A stretch of 64,000 nucleotides of DNA. It comes from Thermoanaerobacterium thermosulfurigenes (GTDB taxonomy: Bacteria; Bacillota; Thermoanaerobacteria; Thermoanaerobacterales; Thermoanaerobacteraceae). Under the pieces are notes generated by a model that was not told the DNA's origin, made no database searches, and was given only the letters and a program-made list of their open reading frames with translations. Below, piece after piece: positions 5,645 to 13,456 of this stretch. The DNA lies in the NCBI RefSeq assembly GCF_051201035.1, contig NZ_JBPODR010000007.1, forward strand, positions 49,379-113,378, in the 5' to 3' direction. The translations under genes and the position numbers were made by a program. Position 1 is the stretch's first letter; each line of letters starts with the position of its first letter.

Positions 5645-8440
5645 ATGAGGAAAAGAAGAATGTATAGCATTTATCAGATTAGTATTAATCATTTGGGAAA
5701 AGATGTAAACGATAATAAAATTCAAATCGGAGAAAATTTAATCACTGAATTGATACAAGCGATAAAGCATAAAGAATATAACGAATATGATGAGAATTTT
5801 ATTCCTGAATTAGTTTATTTGGTAATTAATGACAATAGCGAGAAAACACAAGAAAAATTGAAAAATATTGATATAAACGGATTTGAAATAAATGGAATTA
5901 AATATAAGCGTTTAGGAAAATCACCTGCAATGACAAGAACAGGTAGGATTGCATTTGTAGATGAAACGCTTAAAGAGCAGTTAGAAGAATTAATCATGCT
6001 CGGTAAGCACGTAGACAAAGCGGTAATAAGCAAATATGAAGCATACAGGGGTTTATCGTTTAGCACTTGTCTATTCTCGCCTGTTGTGCCTCGAAATGTT
6101 TGTATCATAGACGAATACAAAACAAAGATAAATGAATATGTCAAGACAATTAAAGATAATCAAATCGTAGAAGGCAATTTTGATGTAGAAACGACGCTTT
6201 GGGATGGGATGGGAGTACATGATCCGAAATGGGGTAAAAAAATAGCAAAATCGCTTGATATTCCATATACACCAGTTGGGTATCAGATACGCATGTTTCC
6301 ATCAATCAAAGGTATGTCATATGAATTCGATTTTAAAGCGTTTTACAAAGAAAAAGGTATATCTACAATAACCGATATATATGATAAAACATGGAATATA
6401 GATGAATTAGACGCGATTTGGAATACAAGCATGTTTAAGTTTTGGAAATATTTCACATCATGGAATGAATTCATAGAATTAAGAGAAAAATATTACGCAC
6501 CACTAAATATGGATAAAATCGGAATAGCAAAATGGGTAATACCTTCAAGTAGAGCCGAAAAATATAGCAAAACATCATATCAGTATTTACAAAGTTTAGC
6601 ATTGAGTGGTAAAGATGTAATAGATTTAGCAAGTTATACAAAAGAATTAGTCGAAAATGTGTATAAAGGCGATGTCGATTATACGTTAGCATTTTTAGGT
6701 CTTATATCACGTAGTAAAAACGAAGATGAAACAGAATTAGAAATAAATAACAAAATATTAGCAGGTAAGATGTATACTGCACTTCAATTGAATCCTGAAT
6801 TGATTTTTAAAGACCCATATTTCAAATCATTCATAAAAAAACAACTTCAACGCACTATTGATGAAATGAAGTTAGGAAGATTATACATCGAGGGTCGCAA
6901 TTCATTCATCGTACAAGACCCGATTGCATATTTGGAAAACGCAGTAGGATTACTAATTAAAGGGTGCTTAAACAAAGGTGAATTTTATTCGGTAGGACTT
7001 GAAGGATATAGAGCAACGTTTAGAAGTCCTCTCATTCATTCAAGCGAGATTGGGAAAGATTTGTATGTGAACAACGATTTGACGCAAAAATGGCTATCGA
7101 GATATGATAATGTACTTGTTTTAAATGCTTTTGATTTAACCGCCGCAAAGCATTCGGGCAGTGACTTTGACGGGGACACTTATTTCCATACAAGTAATAA
7201 AATGGTAATTAATGCAGTAATCACTGAAAACAATCCAATTATTGTAAATCTCGAGGATAAAGCAACTGCAAAAGCAGAGCCAATCAACGATAATTCGATA
7301 TTGCAATTCGATTTAAGAACGCTTGATAATAAAATAGGCAAAATAACAAACATGGCGACATTTTGGACAACATTAGGCAGTGCGAAAGGTAACGTCAATA
7401 AATTTGATGACAAACTCACAAAATTAAGGATATATCAAGGCATTGAAATTGATTCAGCAAAAACGGGTATACATCCTCAAATTGATGATGACGTGAGAAA
7501 ATATGCTGATAAATACAAGCCATACTTTTTGCAGAAATATCAATATGGTAAGAATTACAACATCATGAAATATGCAGACAAAGCAACGATGAATATTCTC
7601 TGTAAACATATCGAAAACTGGGAACAAAAGAATTTTGTATGGGATAAAAAAGAATACACAGACGCAAATAGAGTAGCAGAATATATCATCAACAGAGAAT
7701 ATATGAGAGAACACAAAGAACTATACGCTAAAGTCAAGCAATTCTATATAAAATATAAGCAGAATATAGCACAACTACATCTCAAGAAAGCATCAGATGA
7801 AGAATATAGCAGATTCTTTAATCTATCTCAAATAAAATTCGATAAAATAAGCGATGACAAAAAAGCATTAGCGATGTTTGCTATTTATGTCAATTATATT
7901 GATGATAGAAAATCGAATAAAAGTTATTTATTCCCGTGGCTTGTCGCATCAGAAGGAATTTTAAAAATACTCGAAGAAAAACAAGAAGAAACAAAGCGCA
8001 TAATTAAATCAATTGATAAAAAAGAACTTGAAGAATTGGAAGAAAACGTCAAAATAATTGAAATGCTCGGCAAGAAATTCAAAAGTGAAATAATGAAAAT
8101 AGATATTCACGTCGATGAAGTTATCAAACAAAACAAAGAGAGAATAAATATAGAAACATCAGTTGTAAATTGTAAAGGTGAAGAATTTGCAAAAGCGATA
8201 AAAGAAAATGATATAGTTACTCTTATGCCAAAATATGTAAACGATATAGAATACGTGGGATTATTTCAAAACGATGAATATCTGGGATGTATACCACAGA
8301 ATCAAACGCATATCGATATTAATACTTGTCTTAAAGATTATTATGATACTCAATTCAAAGTTGAAATTGTAAAAGTCAATCAAAAGAGCGCAAAAATTAA
8401 ACTAAATATGATAGCAGATTTCGATAAAGAAATTGATTAA
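5645..8440 (+). CDS. YonO/QDE-1-like single-subunit RNA polymerase
   Basis: This 931-aa protein carries SGSDFDGDTYF at residues 504-514. That matches the DxDGD metal-binding motif of the double-psi beta-barrel polymerases: eukaryotic RNA-dependent RNA polymerases (QDE-1/RDR, typically SGSDLDGDLY) and the SP-beta phage protein YonO, a one-chain DNA-dependent RNA polymerase. The upstream context also fits the RDR layout: RATFRSPLIHSSE (compare R-x-P-x-x-HP-x-D), then a segment with hydrophobic VLVLNAF, then the Gly-Ser-Asp motif about 60 residues later. Length is close to that of YonO (about 900 aa). ATG 5645 is chosen over an upstream TTG because GAGGAGG lies 8 bases before it. It is the largest early gene with its own sigma-A promoter, so host RNAP should make it first and it may then transcribe other phage genes. 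Template and promoter preference are unknown. Confidence 0.85.
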   Translation: MRKRRMYSIYQISINHLGKDVNDNKIQIGENLITELIQAIKHKEYNEYDENFIPELVYLVINDNSEKTQEKLKNIDINGFEINGIKYKRLGKSPAMTRTGRIAFVDETLKEQLEELIMLGKHVDKAVISKYEAYRGLSFSTCLFSPVVPRNVCIIDEYKTKINEYVKTIKDNQIVEGNFDVETTLWDGMGVHDPKWGKKIAKSLDIPYTPVGYQIRMFPSIKGMSYEFDFKAFYKEKGISTITDIYDKTWNIDELDAIWNTSMFKFWKYFTSWNEFIELREKYYAPLNMDKIGIAKWVIPSSRAEKYSKTSYQYLQSLALSGKDVIDLASYTKELVENVYKGDVDYTLAFLGLISRSKNEDETELEINNKILAGKMYTALQLNPELIFKDPYFKSFIKKQLQRTIDEMKLGRLYIEGRNSFIVQDPIAYLENAVGLLIKGCLNKGEFYSVGLEGYRATFRSPLIHSSEIGKDLYVNNDLTQKWLSRYDNVLVLNAFDLTAAKHSGSDFDGDTYFHTSNKMVINAVITENNPIIVNLEDKATAKAEPINDNSILQFDLRTLDNKIGKITNMATFWTTLGSAKGNVNKFDDKLTKLRIYQGIEIDSAKTGIHPQIDDDVRKYADKYKPYFLQKYQYGKNYNIMKYADKATMNILCKHIENWEQKNFVWDKKEYTDANRVAEYIINREYMREHKELYAKVKQFYIKYKQNIAQLHLKKASDEEYSRFFNLSQIKFDKISDDKKALAMFAIYVNYIDDRKSNKSYLFPWLVASEGILKILEEKQEETKRIIKSIDKKELEELEENVKIIEMLGKKFKSEIMKIDIHVDEVIKQNKERINIETSVVNCKGEEFAKAIKENDIVTLMPKYVNDIEYVGLFQNDEYLGCIPQNQTHIDINTCLKDYYDTQFKVEIVKVNQKSAKIKLNMIADFDKEID

Positions 8441-8468
8441 TAAAATTTTAGTTTTATTCAAAAATAAA

Positions 8469-8514
8469 TACTATATATAGTGTATAAATGATTAATAATA
8501 CACTATATATAGTA
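8469..8514. repeat. Perfect 17-bp inverted repeat D
   Basis: Arms 8469-8485 (TACTATATATAGTGTAT) and 8498-8514 are exact reverse complements about a 12-base loop. There is no T-tract. It lies 28 bases past the RNA polymerase gene and could slow transcription or bind a protein. Confidence 0.8.
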
Positions 8515-8540
8515 CCAAACCTAATCTTTGATATAAAATA

Positions 8541-8634
8541 CGCCTATATTTGCCTTGTATTGCAAGTTTATTTAAAGGGGGTACTAAATATATTACCTCA
8601 ATTTTAAACTTCAATTGTAGGGCAAATATAGACG
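8541..8634. repeat. Long hairpin element B (30-base arms)
   Basis: Arms 8541-8570 and 8605-8634 are imperfect reverse complements about a 34-base loop. Element A has the same outer sequence (CGCCT-TATTTG) and a near-identical right arm (AAACT-C-ATTGTAGGG). Base changes on the left arm differ between A and B while pairing is largely kept, which suggests the structure matters. Confidence 0.78.
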
Positions 8635-8646
8635 CCATACCACGAT

Positions 8647-8674
8647 TTGACAACTTCAAAAAATGTGGTATAAT
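8647..8674 (+). promoter_or_regulatory. Sigma-A promoter P3
   Basis: TTGACA (8647-8652), 16 bases, TATAAT (8669-8674). Same spacing and general form as P1 and P2. It drives the winged-helix pair at 8824 and 9344. Confidence 0.8.
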
Positions 8675-8823
8675 AGAATATTATCGACGAAATCGAAAGG
8701 CACAATACACCACAATGTAAGTTTATCACCAAATTTCGATTTTGTCAATAGTTTTGCTATCGACAAATTTGAAAGGGTATTCATATTATGAAGTGCCTTG
8801 AAAAAAATAAGGAGATGGTTTAG

Positions 8824-9375
8824 ATGATTTACAGGGTTAATCATAATATAGAAGGTGACTATATAGGCATAAATAAAGATGTTTTCAAATATCTTAATGC
8901 AGATGAAGCAGGATTTGCTATGTTACATAGTTTATTAAAAAAAACAAATCCTAAATTTTACCAAAAACATTGTAATAATAATATAAACGATATTGAATTA
9001 GTTAGGAATTCATTTTTTGAGAAAGACAAAATCAAGTGGGAAATGGGAAATAAATTTACAAATATCGATAACTATTCATTACTTGACCCTAATCTATCTT
9101 TGTTATCAAAAGGTGTTTTATTCTATATGCTCACAAAATCCAACAATTGGCAATTTTACATTTCAACAATGGCAAAAGATATGCAAATATCACCACAAAG
9201 AGTCAATAAAGCGATAGAAGAATTAATATCGAATAAGTATTTGACACGTAAAAAAATAAAAAGAGGTAATATTAATTGCTATGATTTTACAGTTTACGAA
9301 CTGCCTTATGGATTTGAATTAAATTTTAAGGAGGTAAAAAACGATGAAAACAATATACAGAACGAACAAAAATAA
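8824..9375 (+). CDS. Winged-helix phage protein (183 aa), replication-initiator-like
   Basis: Residues 75-160 form a winged helix: LSLLSKGVLFYMLTKSNNW (first helix), MAKDMQISPQRVNKAIEEL (helix-turn-helix) and a basic wing (TRKKIKRGNINCYDFTVYE). The same module occurs as the second repeat of the next gene, which it overlaps by 32 bases. Modules of this kind are seen in RepA-type initiators and DnaD-like phage replication proteins. The N-terminal 70 residues resemble nothing known to me. Likely roles are binding the phage origin or regulating early transcription. Confidence 0.72.
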   Translation: MIYRVNHNIEGDYIGINKDVFKYLNADEAGFAMLHSLLKKTNPKFYQKHCNNNINDIELVRNSFFEKDKIKWEMGNKFTNIDNYSLLDPNLSLLSKGVLFYMLTKSNNWQFYISTMAKDMQISPQRVNKAIEELISNKYLTRKKIKRGNINCYDFTVYELPYGFELNFKEVKNDENNIQNEQK

Positions 9376-10717
9376 AGAAAATTTTACACAAGTTGACAAT
9401 GGTTTGATAAAACATTTAAAACCAAAAGAGTTGGGCTTGATGATTTATTTCTTGTCAATGCCTGACTATTATAAGTTTTCAATCGAAGAAATAGAAAGCA
9501 TAACATGTGATAAAACTTGGGCTATCAAGTCAGGAATAAAAGAATTGGAAAATAAAGGATATTTAATTAAATTAAAAGAAAGAGATAAGATTAAGCAAGT
9601 AAATTACGTTAGATATATCATCAAAGAAAATCCAGATATTGAAATTAATGTTGAAAATAAAGACATAAATATATATAGAATTACTAAAATTAAGAATTTT
9701 ACACAACTTGACAAAGGATTTATTTTTGATGATAGATTATCACTCAACGCAAAAGGCATATTATTTTATATGTTATCTAAACCCAATTATTGGCAATTTT
9801 ACGTAACCGAAATAAAAAAAGATTTAGATGTTAGCAGAAAACTAATTTGGGCTGGATTAGATGAATTAGAAAAATATGGATATATTAAAAAGAAAATGGT
9901 AAATAAAAGAAAAAATCAATATATTATATTTGAAAAACCAAACATAATTAAATTGGTAAAATTTAGTGAAAGTTGGAAAAGTAACACTGAAAAGTTGGAA
10001 AAGGAACACTTAAAAGTTGGAAAAGGAACACTGAAAAGTAGAAAAAGCGACACTAATAATAATCTTATAAACAATCTTATAAATAATTCTTATCAAAATA
10101 AATCAAAATTGGTTAATTTTGATTTGCAGGAAAATAAAATTAATTTTAATTTGAGTAATAATACTTCTAAAGATAATTACATTTCTGAATTGTTAAATAA
10201 TAATGAACAATTCATAGGGGAAAATAGTATTATTAATAATGTTGAACATAAAAATAGTAATAATGAAGAATATAGTCACTATCGTGACTTTGAAATGGGA
10301 AAAGAAGAAGAAAATGAAGATGAATATGATGAAAGATTCGATGATGTAGAAACTGTATCAACTCCAATATTTTCTTCTCGTATTGAAAGTAGTTTAAAAG
10401 ATAATAAAGATAATGAATTATTAAATAATTTTGAAAATAATAATGATACTTTTGAAATAAATAAAGAAGTATTAACCGATTGTCAAAAAAATAACGATAT
10501 AGAACAAGAAAAAATCACTTCAAATAATAATGAAGTGAATCTCGACTATGAATATGATAACACAAAAGAAGAAGATTGTCAAGTCGATGAAGATATATTG
10601 CCATGGGAAACTGAAGAAGAATATTACGAAAGAAAAAAAGAAGAAAAAGAAGGTAATAAACAAACTGAAGAAAGTGCATATGACATAATAAAAAAAATAC
10701 TTGAAAGCATTAGTTAA
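9344..10717 (+). CDS. Protein with two tandem winged-helix domains and a long acidic tail (457 aa)
   Basis: Two copies of one module are visible. Copy 1 (residues 12-85) reads FTQVDNGLIKHLKPKELGLM and later IKELENKGYL. Copy 2 (about 115-200) reads FTQLDKGFIFDDRLSLNAKG and later LDELEKYGYI. Residues about 215-457 are low complexity, Asn/Asp/Glu-rich and probably disordered. The first part fits a replication initiator or DnaD-like organiser built by domain duplication. No ATPase or polymerase domain is present. It is followed by a 1-kb structured noncoding region that could hold the origin. Extremely A-rich codon use, typical of this half of the prophage. Confidence 0.75.
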   Translation: MKTIYRTNKNKENFTQVDNGLIKHLKPKELGLMIYFLSMPDYYKFSIEEIESITCDKTWAIKSGIKELENKGYLIKLKERDKIKQVNYVRYIIKENPDIEINVENKDINIYRITKIKNFTQLDKGFIFDDRLSLNAKGILFYMLSKPNYWQFYVTEIKKDLDVSRKLIWAGLDELEKYGYIKKKMVNKRKNQYIIFEKPNIIKLVKFSESWKSNTEKLEKEHLKVGKGTLKSRKSDTNNNLINNLINNSYQNKSKLVNFDLQENKINFNLSNNTSKDNYISELLNNNEQFIGENSIINNVEHKNSNNEEYSHYRDFEMGKEEENEDEYDERFDDVETVSTPIFSSRIESSLKDNKDNELLNNFENNNDTFEINKEVLTDCQKNNDIEQEKITSNNNEVNLDYEYDNTKEEDCQVDEDILPWETEEEYYERKKEEKEGNKQTEESAYDIIKKILESIS

Positions 10718-10748
10718 TTTTTAAAGATTCGGATTATTGTTTTGGTAC

Positions 10749-10791
10749 TTTCAGTATTAATCGGAATGATCAGTACTGATTAGTACTGAAA
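10749..10791. repeat. Inverted repeat with nested palindrome
   Basis: Arms 10749-10762 (TTTCAGTATTAATC) and 10778-10791 (GATTAGTACTGAAA) pair with one G-T. The centre adds a further CAGTACT/AGTACTG pairing choice, so two alternative structures are possible. Confidence 0.7.
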
Positions 10792-11368
10792 ATTGCAACT
10801 TCACGTCCGTATTGAAAAAATAGGATATATAGATTTTCTATATATCTAATTCTACAATTGACATTGTAGATATTTATTATCGTTATTTATCTTTAAGCAT
10901 TTTTTAAACTGATTTCAAATCGCAGTGAGAAATAGCATAATATTTAAACTCGCCATTTTTTCAAAATATATGCTTATATCTCATATATATCATTTAAAAC
11001 TCGATCCTCGAAATACGCATGAATACTGGGTTAGAGGTAAACTCGCCATTTTCTCTATATAGAGATGTTGCATTTTTACTTTTTAAAGAATTGCCTTCAA
11101 AGCATTGATATTACTATATTTGAGGCACTTTACTAAAAATTCAATATCGATGAAATAACTAAAAATCAAGGTTTTTAAATATCAGATATAAATTTTCTAT
11201 GTTAATAGAAATTTAAGATAAATTTTTAATTTATTCTATTTTCTACAGACGTGTTGATGAAAATTTGAGTAGTCAAAACGTACACTACTGACGGAAAAAA
11301 TATCTAAAAATACTCAAAAACGTTGATATTTCAAGCAATTTGAGTAGCCCTAATTTTGAGAGTAACTG

Positions 11369-11519
11369 ATATAATTAACATATATTCATTTGGCTAACGC
11401 CAAAATGAAATGGGGCAAAGTGTTAGTATGCTTTGCTTCCATTATATCGCTAGTACAACTATCTTCTTTACTCATGGTGCTTTTGCCATTTTAGCGGAGT
11501 TCGATTCTCCCTTCCTCCG
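11369..11519 (+). ncRNA. Candidate structured phage RNA with tRNA-like 3' end
   Basis: An extended -10 box (TGATATAAT, 11369-11377) is followed by three or four consecutive hairpins: CATTTGGC/GCCAAAATG (about 11388-11408), AATGG..CAAAG/CTTTG..CCATT (about 11411-11443), ATGG/CCAT (about 11474-11489), and GGAG-TTCGATT-CTCC (11496-11510). The last is a good tRNA T-arm, and the next bases CTTCCTCCG (11511-11519) match the 3' acceptor strand of tRNA-Ser. No 5' acceptor (GGAGGAA) is found upstream, so it is not a normal tRNA. No homology is known to me. Confidence 0.35.
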
Positions 11520-11682
11520 ATTTTAAAAATGATAAAATGGCTATGCAGATGAGTATTTCTGCTATGGGATAAATAGATAAATCTATCCCTGAATTGCTTT
11601 TTAAAACAAACGTAGCAATGCAGTGCTACATCGCCTGTGTTGCTATGTTTATATAAACAAATTTACAAAATATAAGTTTGTT

Positions 11683-11722
11683 AATGAGAGATACAAAATG
11701 TAACTCTGTTTATCTCATTTTT
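11683..11722 (+). terminator. Terminator-like hairpin ahead of the small-gene operon
   Basis: AATGAGA (11683-11689) pairs with TCTCATT (11713-11719), followed by T residues. It would end the candidate RNA before the coding region at 11763. Confidence 0.45.
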
Positions 11723-11762
11723 GAGAACTACTGATTTAAAAACGAATGAAAGGATGATTTGA

Positions 11763-11969
11763 TTGAATACAATCGAAGAATTAAAGCAAATCGAAAGCAA
11801 AATTGATGAAATATTAGAAAAATATGTAAATAAGCATAATCAAGTAAATCTTGAAGAAATTGAAGGCAATGATGCGGTTAAATTGACTGAATATTTTAGA
11901 AAAGAAAAAGAAATTCTTATCGATAAGTTAAGACATGTCCAATTAATGCTTAACGAATTTGATGAGTGA
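11763..11969 (+). CDS. Small helical phage protein (68 aa)
   Basis: TTG start with AAAGGATG 9 bases upstream. The protein looks like two helices (ELKQIESKIDEILEKY and YFRKEKEILIDKLRHVQLML) that could form a coiled-coil hairpin. Unknown function. It is the first of a run of short genes leading to HNH and terminase. Confidence 0.65.
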   Translation: MNTIEELKQIESKIDEILEKYVNKHNQVNLEEIEGNDAVKLTEYFRKEKEILIDKLRHVQLMLNEFDE

Positions 11970-11989
11970 GGGGATAAAATATCCCCTCA
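11967..11989 (+). terminator. Perfect 10-bp hairpin over a stop codon
   Basis: TGAGGGGATA (11967-11976) and TATCCCCTCA (11980-11989) pair exactly around AAA. The TGA stop of the 68-aa gene is the first three bases. There is no T-tract, so it is better read as an mRNA 3'-end stabiliser or attenuator. Confidence 0.6.
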
Positions 11990-12015
11990 TAATTTATTTG
12001 AAAGGATGAATGAAT

Positions 12016-12243
12016 ATGGAAATAAATGAAATATTCGAGGGCGTGGAAGAAGTAATTAAAAATCTCGATGATATGTACATCTTATCAGGCGGAAGCGAGG
12101 AACTCATGAGAGAAGAAGATAGAATTGCTTACGCACAAGAGATGGCAAAATTGAAATTATACCTAATCGCTACATCACAATTTTTGGCTGAAATGAATGA
12201 TGTTGCGGACTACTGGATAAATAAATATTTATTCAAACAGTAA
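12016..12243 (+). CDS. Small acidic phage protein (75 aa)
   Basis: ATG 12016 is preferred to ATG 12010 because AAAGGATG then lies about 10 bases upstream. The protein is acidic and helical (EGVEEVIKNLDDMY). It resembles the 62-aa product of the next gene in its last 40 residues (KLKLYLIATSQFLAEMND versus MLKIDLYFWALNEYLQKA), suggesting an old duplication. No known family. Confidence 0.6.
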   Translation: MEINEIFEGVEEVIKNLDDMYILSGGSEELMREEDRIAYAQEMAKLKLYLIATSQFLAEMNDVADYWINKYLFKQ

Positions 12244-12263
12244 ATACGAAAGGATGGATTGAA

Positions 12264-12452
12264 ATGGAAGTTACAGATAACATCGAACTGTTAAACAAAG
12301 GAATAATACGTGCTATGCGTAGATTAGCAAAAATTGAAGATGAGAATAAAAAAGAAAATGAGATGCTAAAAATCGATTTATATTTTTGGGCTTTGAATGA
12401 ATATCTACAAAAAGCAAAGGTGATTTGTCATGACACCGCTGGAAGCAATTAG
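12264..12452 (+). CDS. Small phage protein (62 aa), possible paralogue of the preceding one
   Basis: The start ATG has AAAGGATGG upstream, the same initiation context as the two genes before it. Helical, with alternating charged residues. Its 3' end overlaps the zinc-finger-like gene at 12430 by 23 bases, so the two are probably translated together. Function unknown. Confidence 0.58.
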   Translation: MEVTDNIELLNKGIIRAMRRLAKIEDENKKENEMLKIDLYFWALNEYLQKAKVICHDTAGSN

Positions 12453-12558
12453 AAAAAAGTGTCTACAGTGCAGTAATAATCAGTATAGCGAAGTTGAAAA
12501 ATGTCCAATAAAGGATTGTCCTTTATATCAATTTCGCATGGGAAAAAAGAATAAATAA
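12430..12558 (+). CDS. Small phage zinc-ribbon-like protein (42 aa)
   Basis: The peptide has KKCLQCSNN and then EKCPIKDCPLYQFRMGK, i.e. C-x2-C ... C-x4-C, followed by the LYxFRxGK ending. This short Cys4 pattern is common next to structural-gene blocks in Firmicutes phages and should bind one zinc ion. It begins inside the previous gene. Its role is not established; regulation of late genes is a possible guess from its location. Confidence 0.72.
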   Translation: MTPLEAIRKKCLQCSNNQYSEVEKCPIKDCPLYQFRMGKKNK

Positions 12559-12571
12559 AGGAGTGTTGAAT

Positions 12572-13021
12572 ATGGAAATGAATGAACAAAACATGAGCCA
12601 GTTAGAAAAATTAAAAGAAAAATTAGAAAAATCAGAAGAAGTTAAAGAAACTAAAAAAAGTGGTAGAAAAAAGAAAAATGAGGAGGATAAGCAAATGAAA
12701 GTTGAGAAAGCAACGAATGTAGCGAAAGCAACAGAAATAGAAAATGCAGTACAAGCAGTAGAAACAGAAAAGCAAGTTGTGGCAGTTGAAAATGAAAAAA
12801 TAAGTAATAAATTAAAGAGTAATATTGAATTTAGGTTAATTTATTGGAACGATATGCAAAAGGAATTGGATCATCTCGAGTATAGAATTTACAAAGGGCT
12901 TAAAAAAGAATTAGATGAACTAAAAGAAAATCAAAAGATGATATTATCGGCAGTTGGATATGGAAATGATATTTTTAGTGAATCTGATGACGATGACGAT
13001 ATGCAAACAAAAAAGAGATGA
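12572..13021 (+). CDS. Lys/Glu-rich phage protein with coiled coil (149 aa)
   Basis: ATG 12572 is chosen because AAAGGAG lies 8 bases upstream; a GTG 9 bases earlier would overlap it. Residues 8-60 are a charged, probably disordered or coiled segment (KLKEKLEKSEEVKETKKSGR). Residues about 85-125 look like a second helix pair. The C-terminus is acidic (ESDDDDDM). Not recognised. Confidence 0.62.
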   Translation: MEMNEQNMSQLEKLKEKLEKSEEVKETKKSGRKKKNEEDKQMKVEKATNVAKATEIENAVQAVETEKQVVAVENEKISNKLKSNIEFRLIYWNDMQKELDHLEYRIYKGLKKELDELKENQKMILSAVGYGNDIFSESDDDDDMQTKKR

Positions 13022-13027
13022 TAAACA

Positions 13028-13453
13028 ATGATGAAAAAACTATGTGCTAAACAGGGATGTAATAAGTTAGTTGAAATTGGGCATACGTATTGCGAAGAAC
13101 ATCAGAGAGAATATGAAGAAAAGCAAAAAGCAAGACATCGTGAATATAAACAAAATAGAACTGATATAAAAGAGCAGAAATTCTATGTTAGCGATGATTG
13201 GCAGATAATGAAAAAATATATCATGCAGAAATATCATGGGTTATGTTTATATTCTCTTGTTATTGAAAATAGAATTGTATTTGCTGATGTAGTGCATCAT
13301 ATTGTGCCGATAAAGCAGAATTGGGATTTAAGATTGAATGAAAATAATTTGATTACATTATCAAATTCTGCACATGAATATTTACATGGGTTATTAAGAG
13401 AAAATCCAGATGCGTATTGGGAAATTATGGATAAAATAAAGAAGGTGAAATAG
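13028..13453 (+). CDS. HNH endonuclease
   Basis: The 141-aa protein has an N-terminal Cys/His pair set (CAKQGCNKLVE ... TYCEEHQREYEE) and a classical HNH core: DVVHHIVPIKQ, then ENNLITLSNSAHEYLHGL. Small HNH proteins beside terminase are needed for packaging-linked DNA cleavage in several HK97-type phages with cohesive ends. Here it is separated from the terminase small subunit by the large tail gene and a 77-aa gene, which is unusual. It is a free-standing gene, with no intron boundary nearby. Confidence 0.9.
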   Translation: MMKKLCAKQGCNKLVEIGHTYCEEHQREYEEKQKARHREYKQNRTDIKEQKFYVSDDWQIMKKYIMQKYHGLCLYSLVIENRIVFADVVHHIVPIKQNWDLRLNENNLITLSNSAHEYLHGLLRENPDAYWEIMDKIKKVK

Positions 13454-13456
13454 TCG

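Larger units (their letters stand above)
8441..8823. other. 383-base intergenic region with two long hairpins, a promoter and a structured leader
   Basis: No gene is seen. The region contains a 17-bp perfect inverted repeat (8469-8514), element B (8541-8634), promoter P3 (8647-8674) and a leader of about 140 bases. In the leader AAGGCAC (near 8698) can pair with GTGCCTT (near 8793), enclosing a second hairpin (TTTTGTCAATAG with CTATCGACAAA). Confidence 0.7.
10718..11762. other. 1,045-base noncoding region, highly structured; candidate origin or ncRNA locus
   Basis: No frame of useful length with a ribosome binding site is seen. The region contains a 14-bp hairpin at 10749-10791 with an inner CAGTACT/AGTACTG pair, two 15-bp direct copies of TAAACTCGCCATTTT (10945-10959 and 11038-11052), two copies of ATTTGAGTAG (near 11260 and 11340), an extended -10 promoter at 11369, a block of adjacent hairpins ending in a tRNA T-arm-like sequence (11385-11519), and a terminator-like hairpin at 11683-11722. 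It lies directly downstream of the initiator-like gene. Confidence 0.65.

Noticed and set aside
3074..8634. CRISPR-like repeats
   Set aside because: The repeats are inverted, few, unevenly spaced and differ from each other; there are no regular spacers or cas genes.
11385..11519. Complete tRNA or tmRNA gene
   Set aside because: A T-arm and 3' acceptor-like strand exist, but no matching 5' acceptor (GGAGGAA), D-arm or tag reading frame was found.
13028..13453. HNH gene as part of a self-splicing intron
   Set aside because: It is a free-standing gene with its own start and stop, neighbouring genes are uninterrupted, and no intron core is visible.
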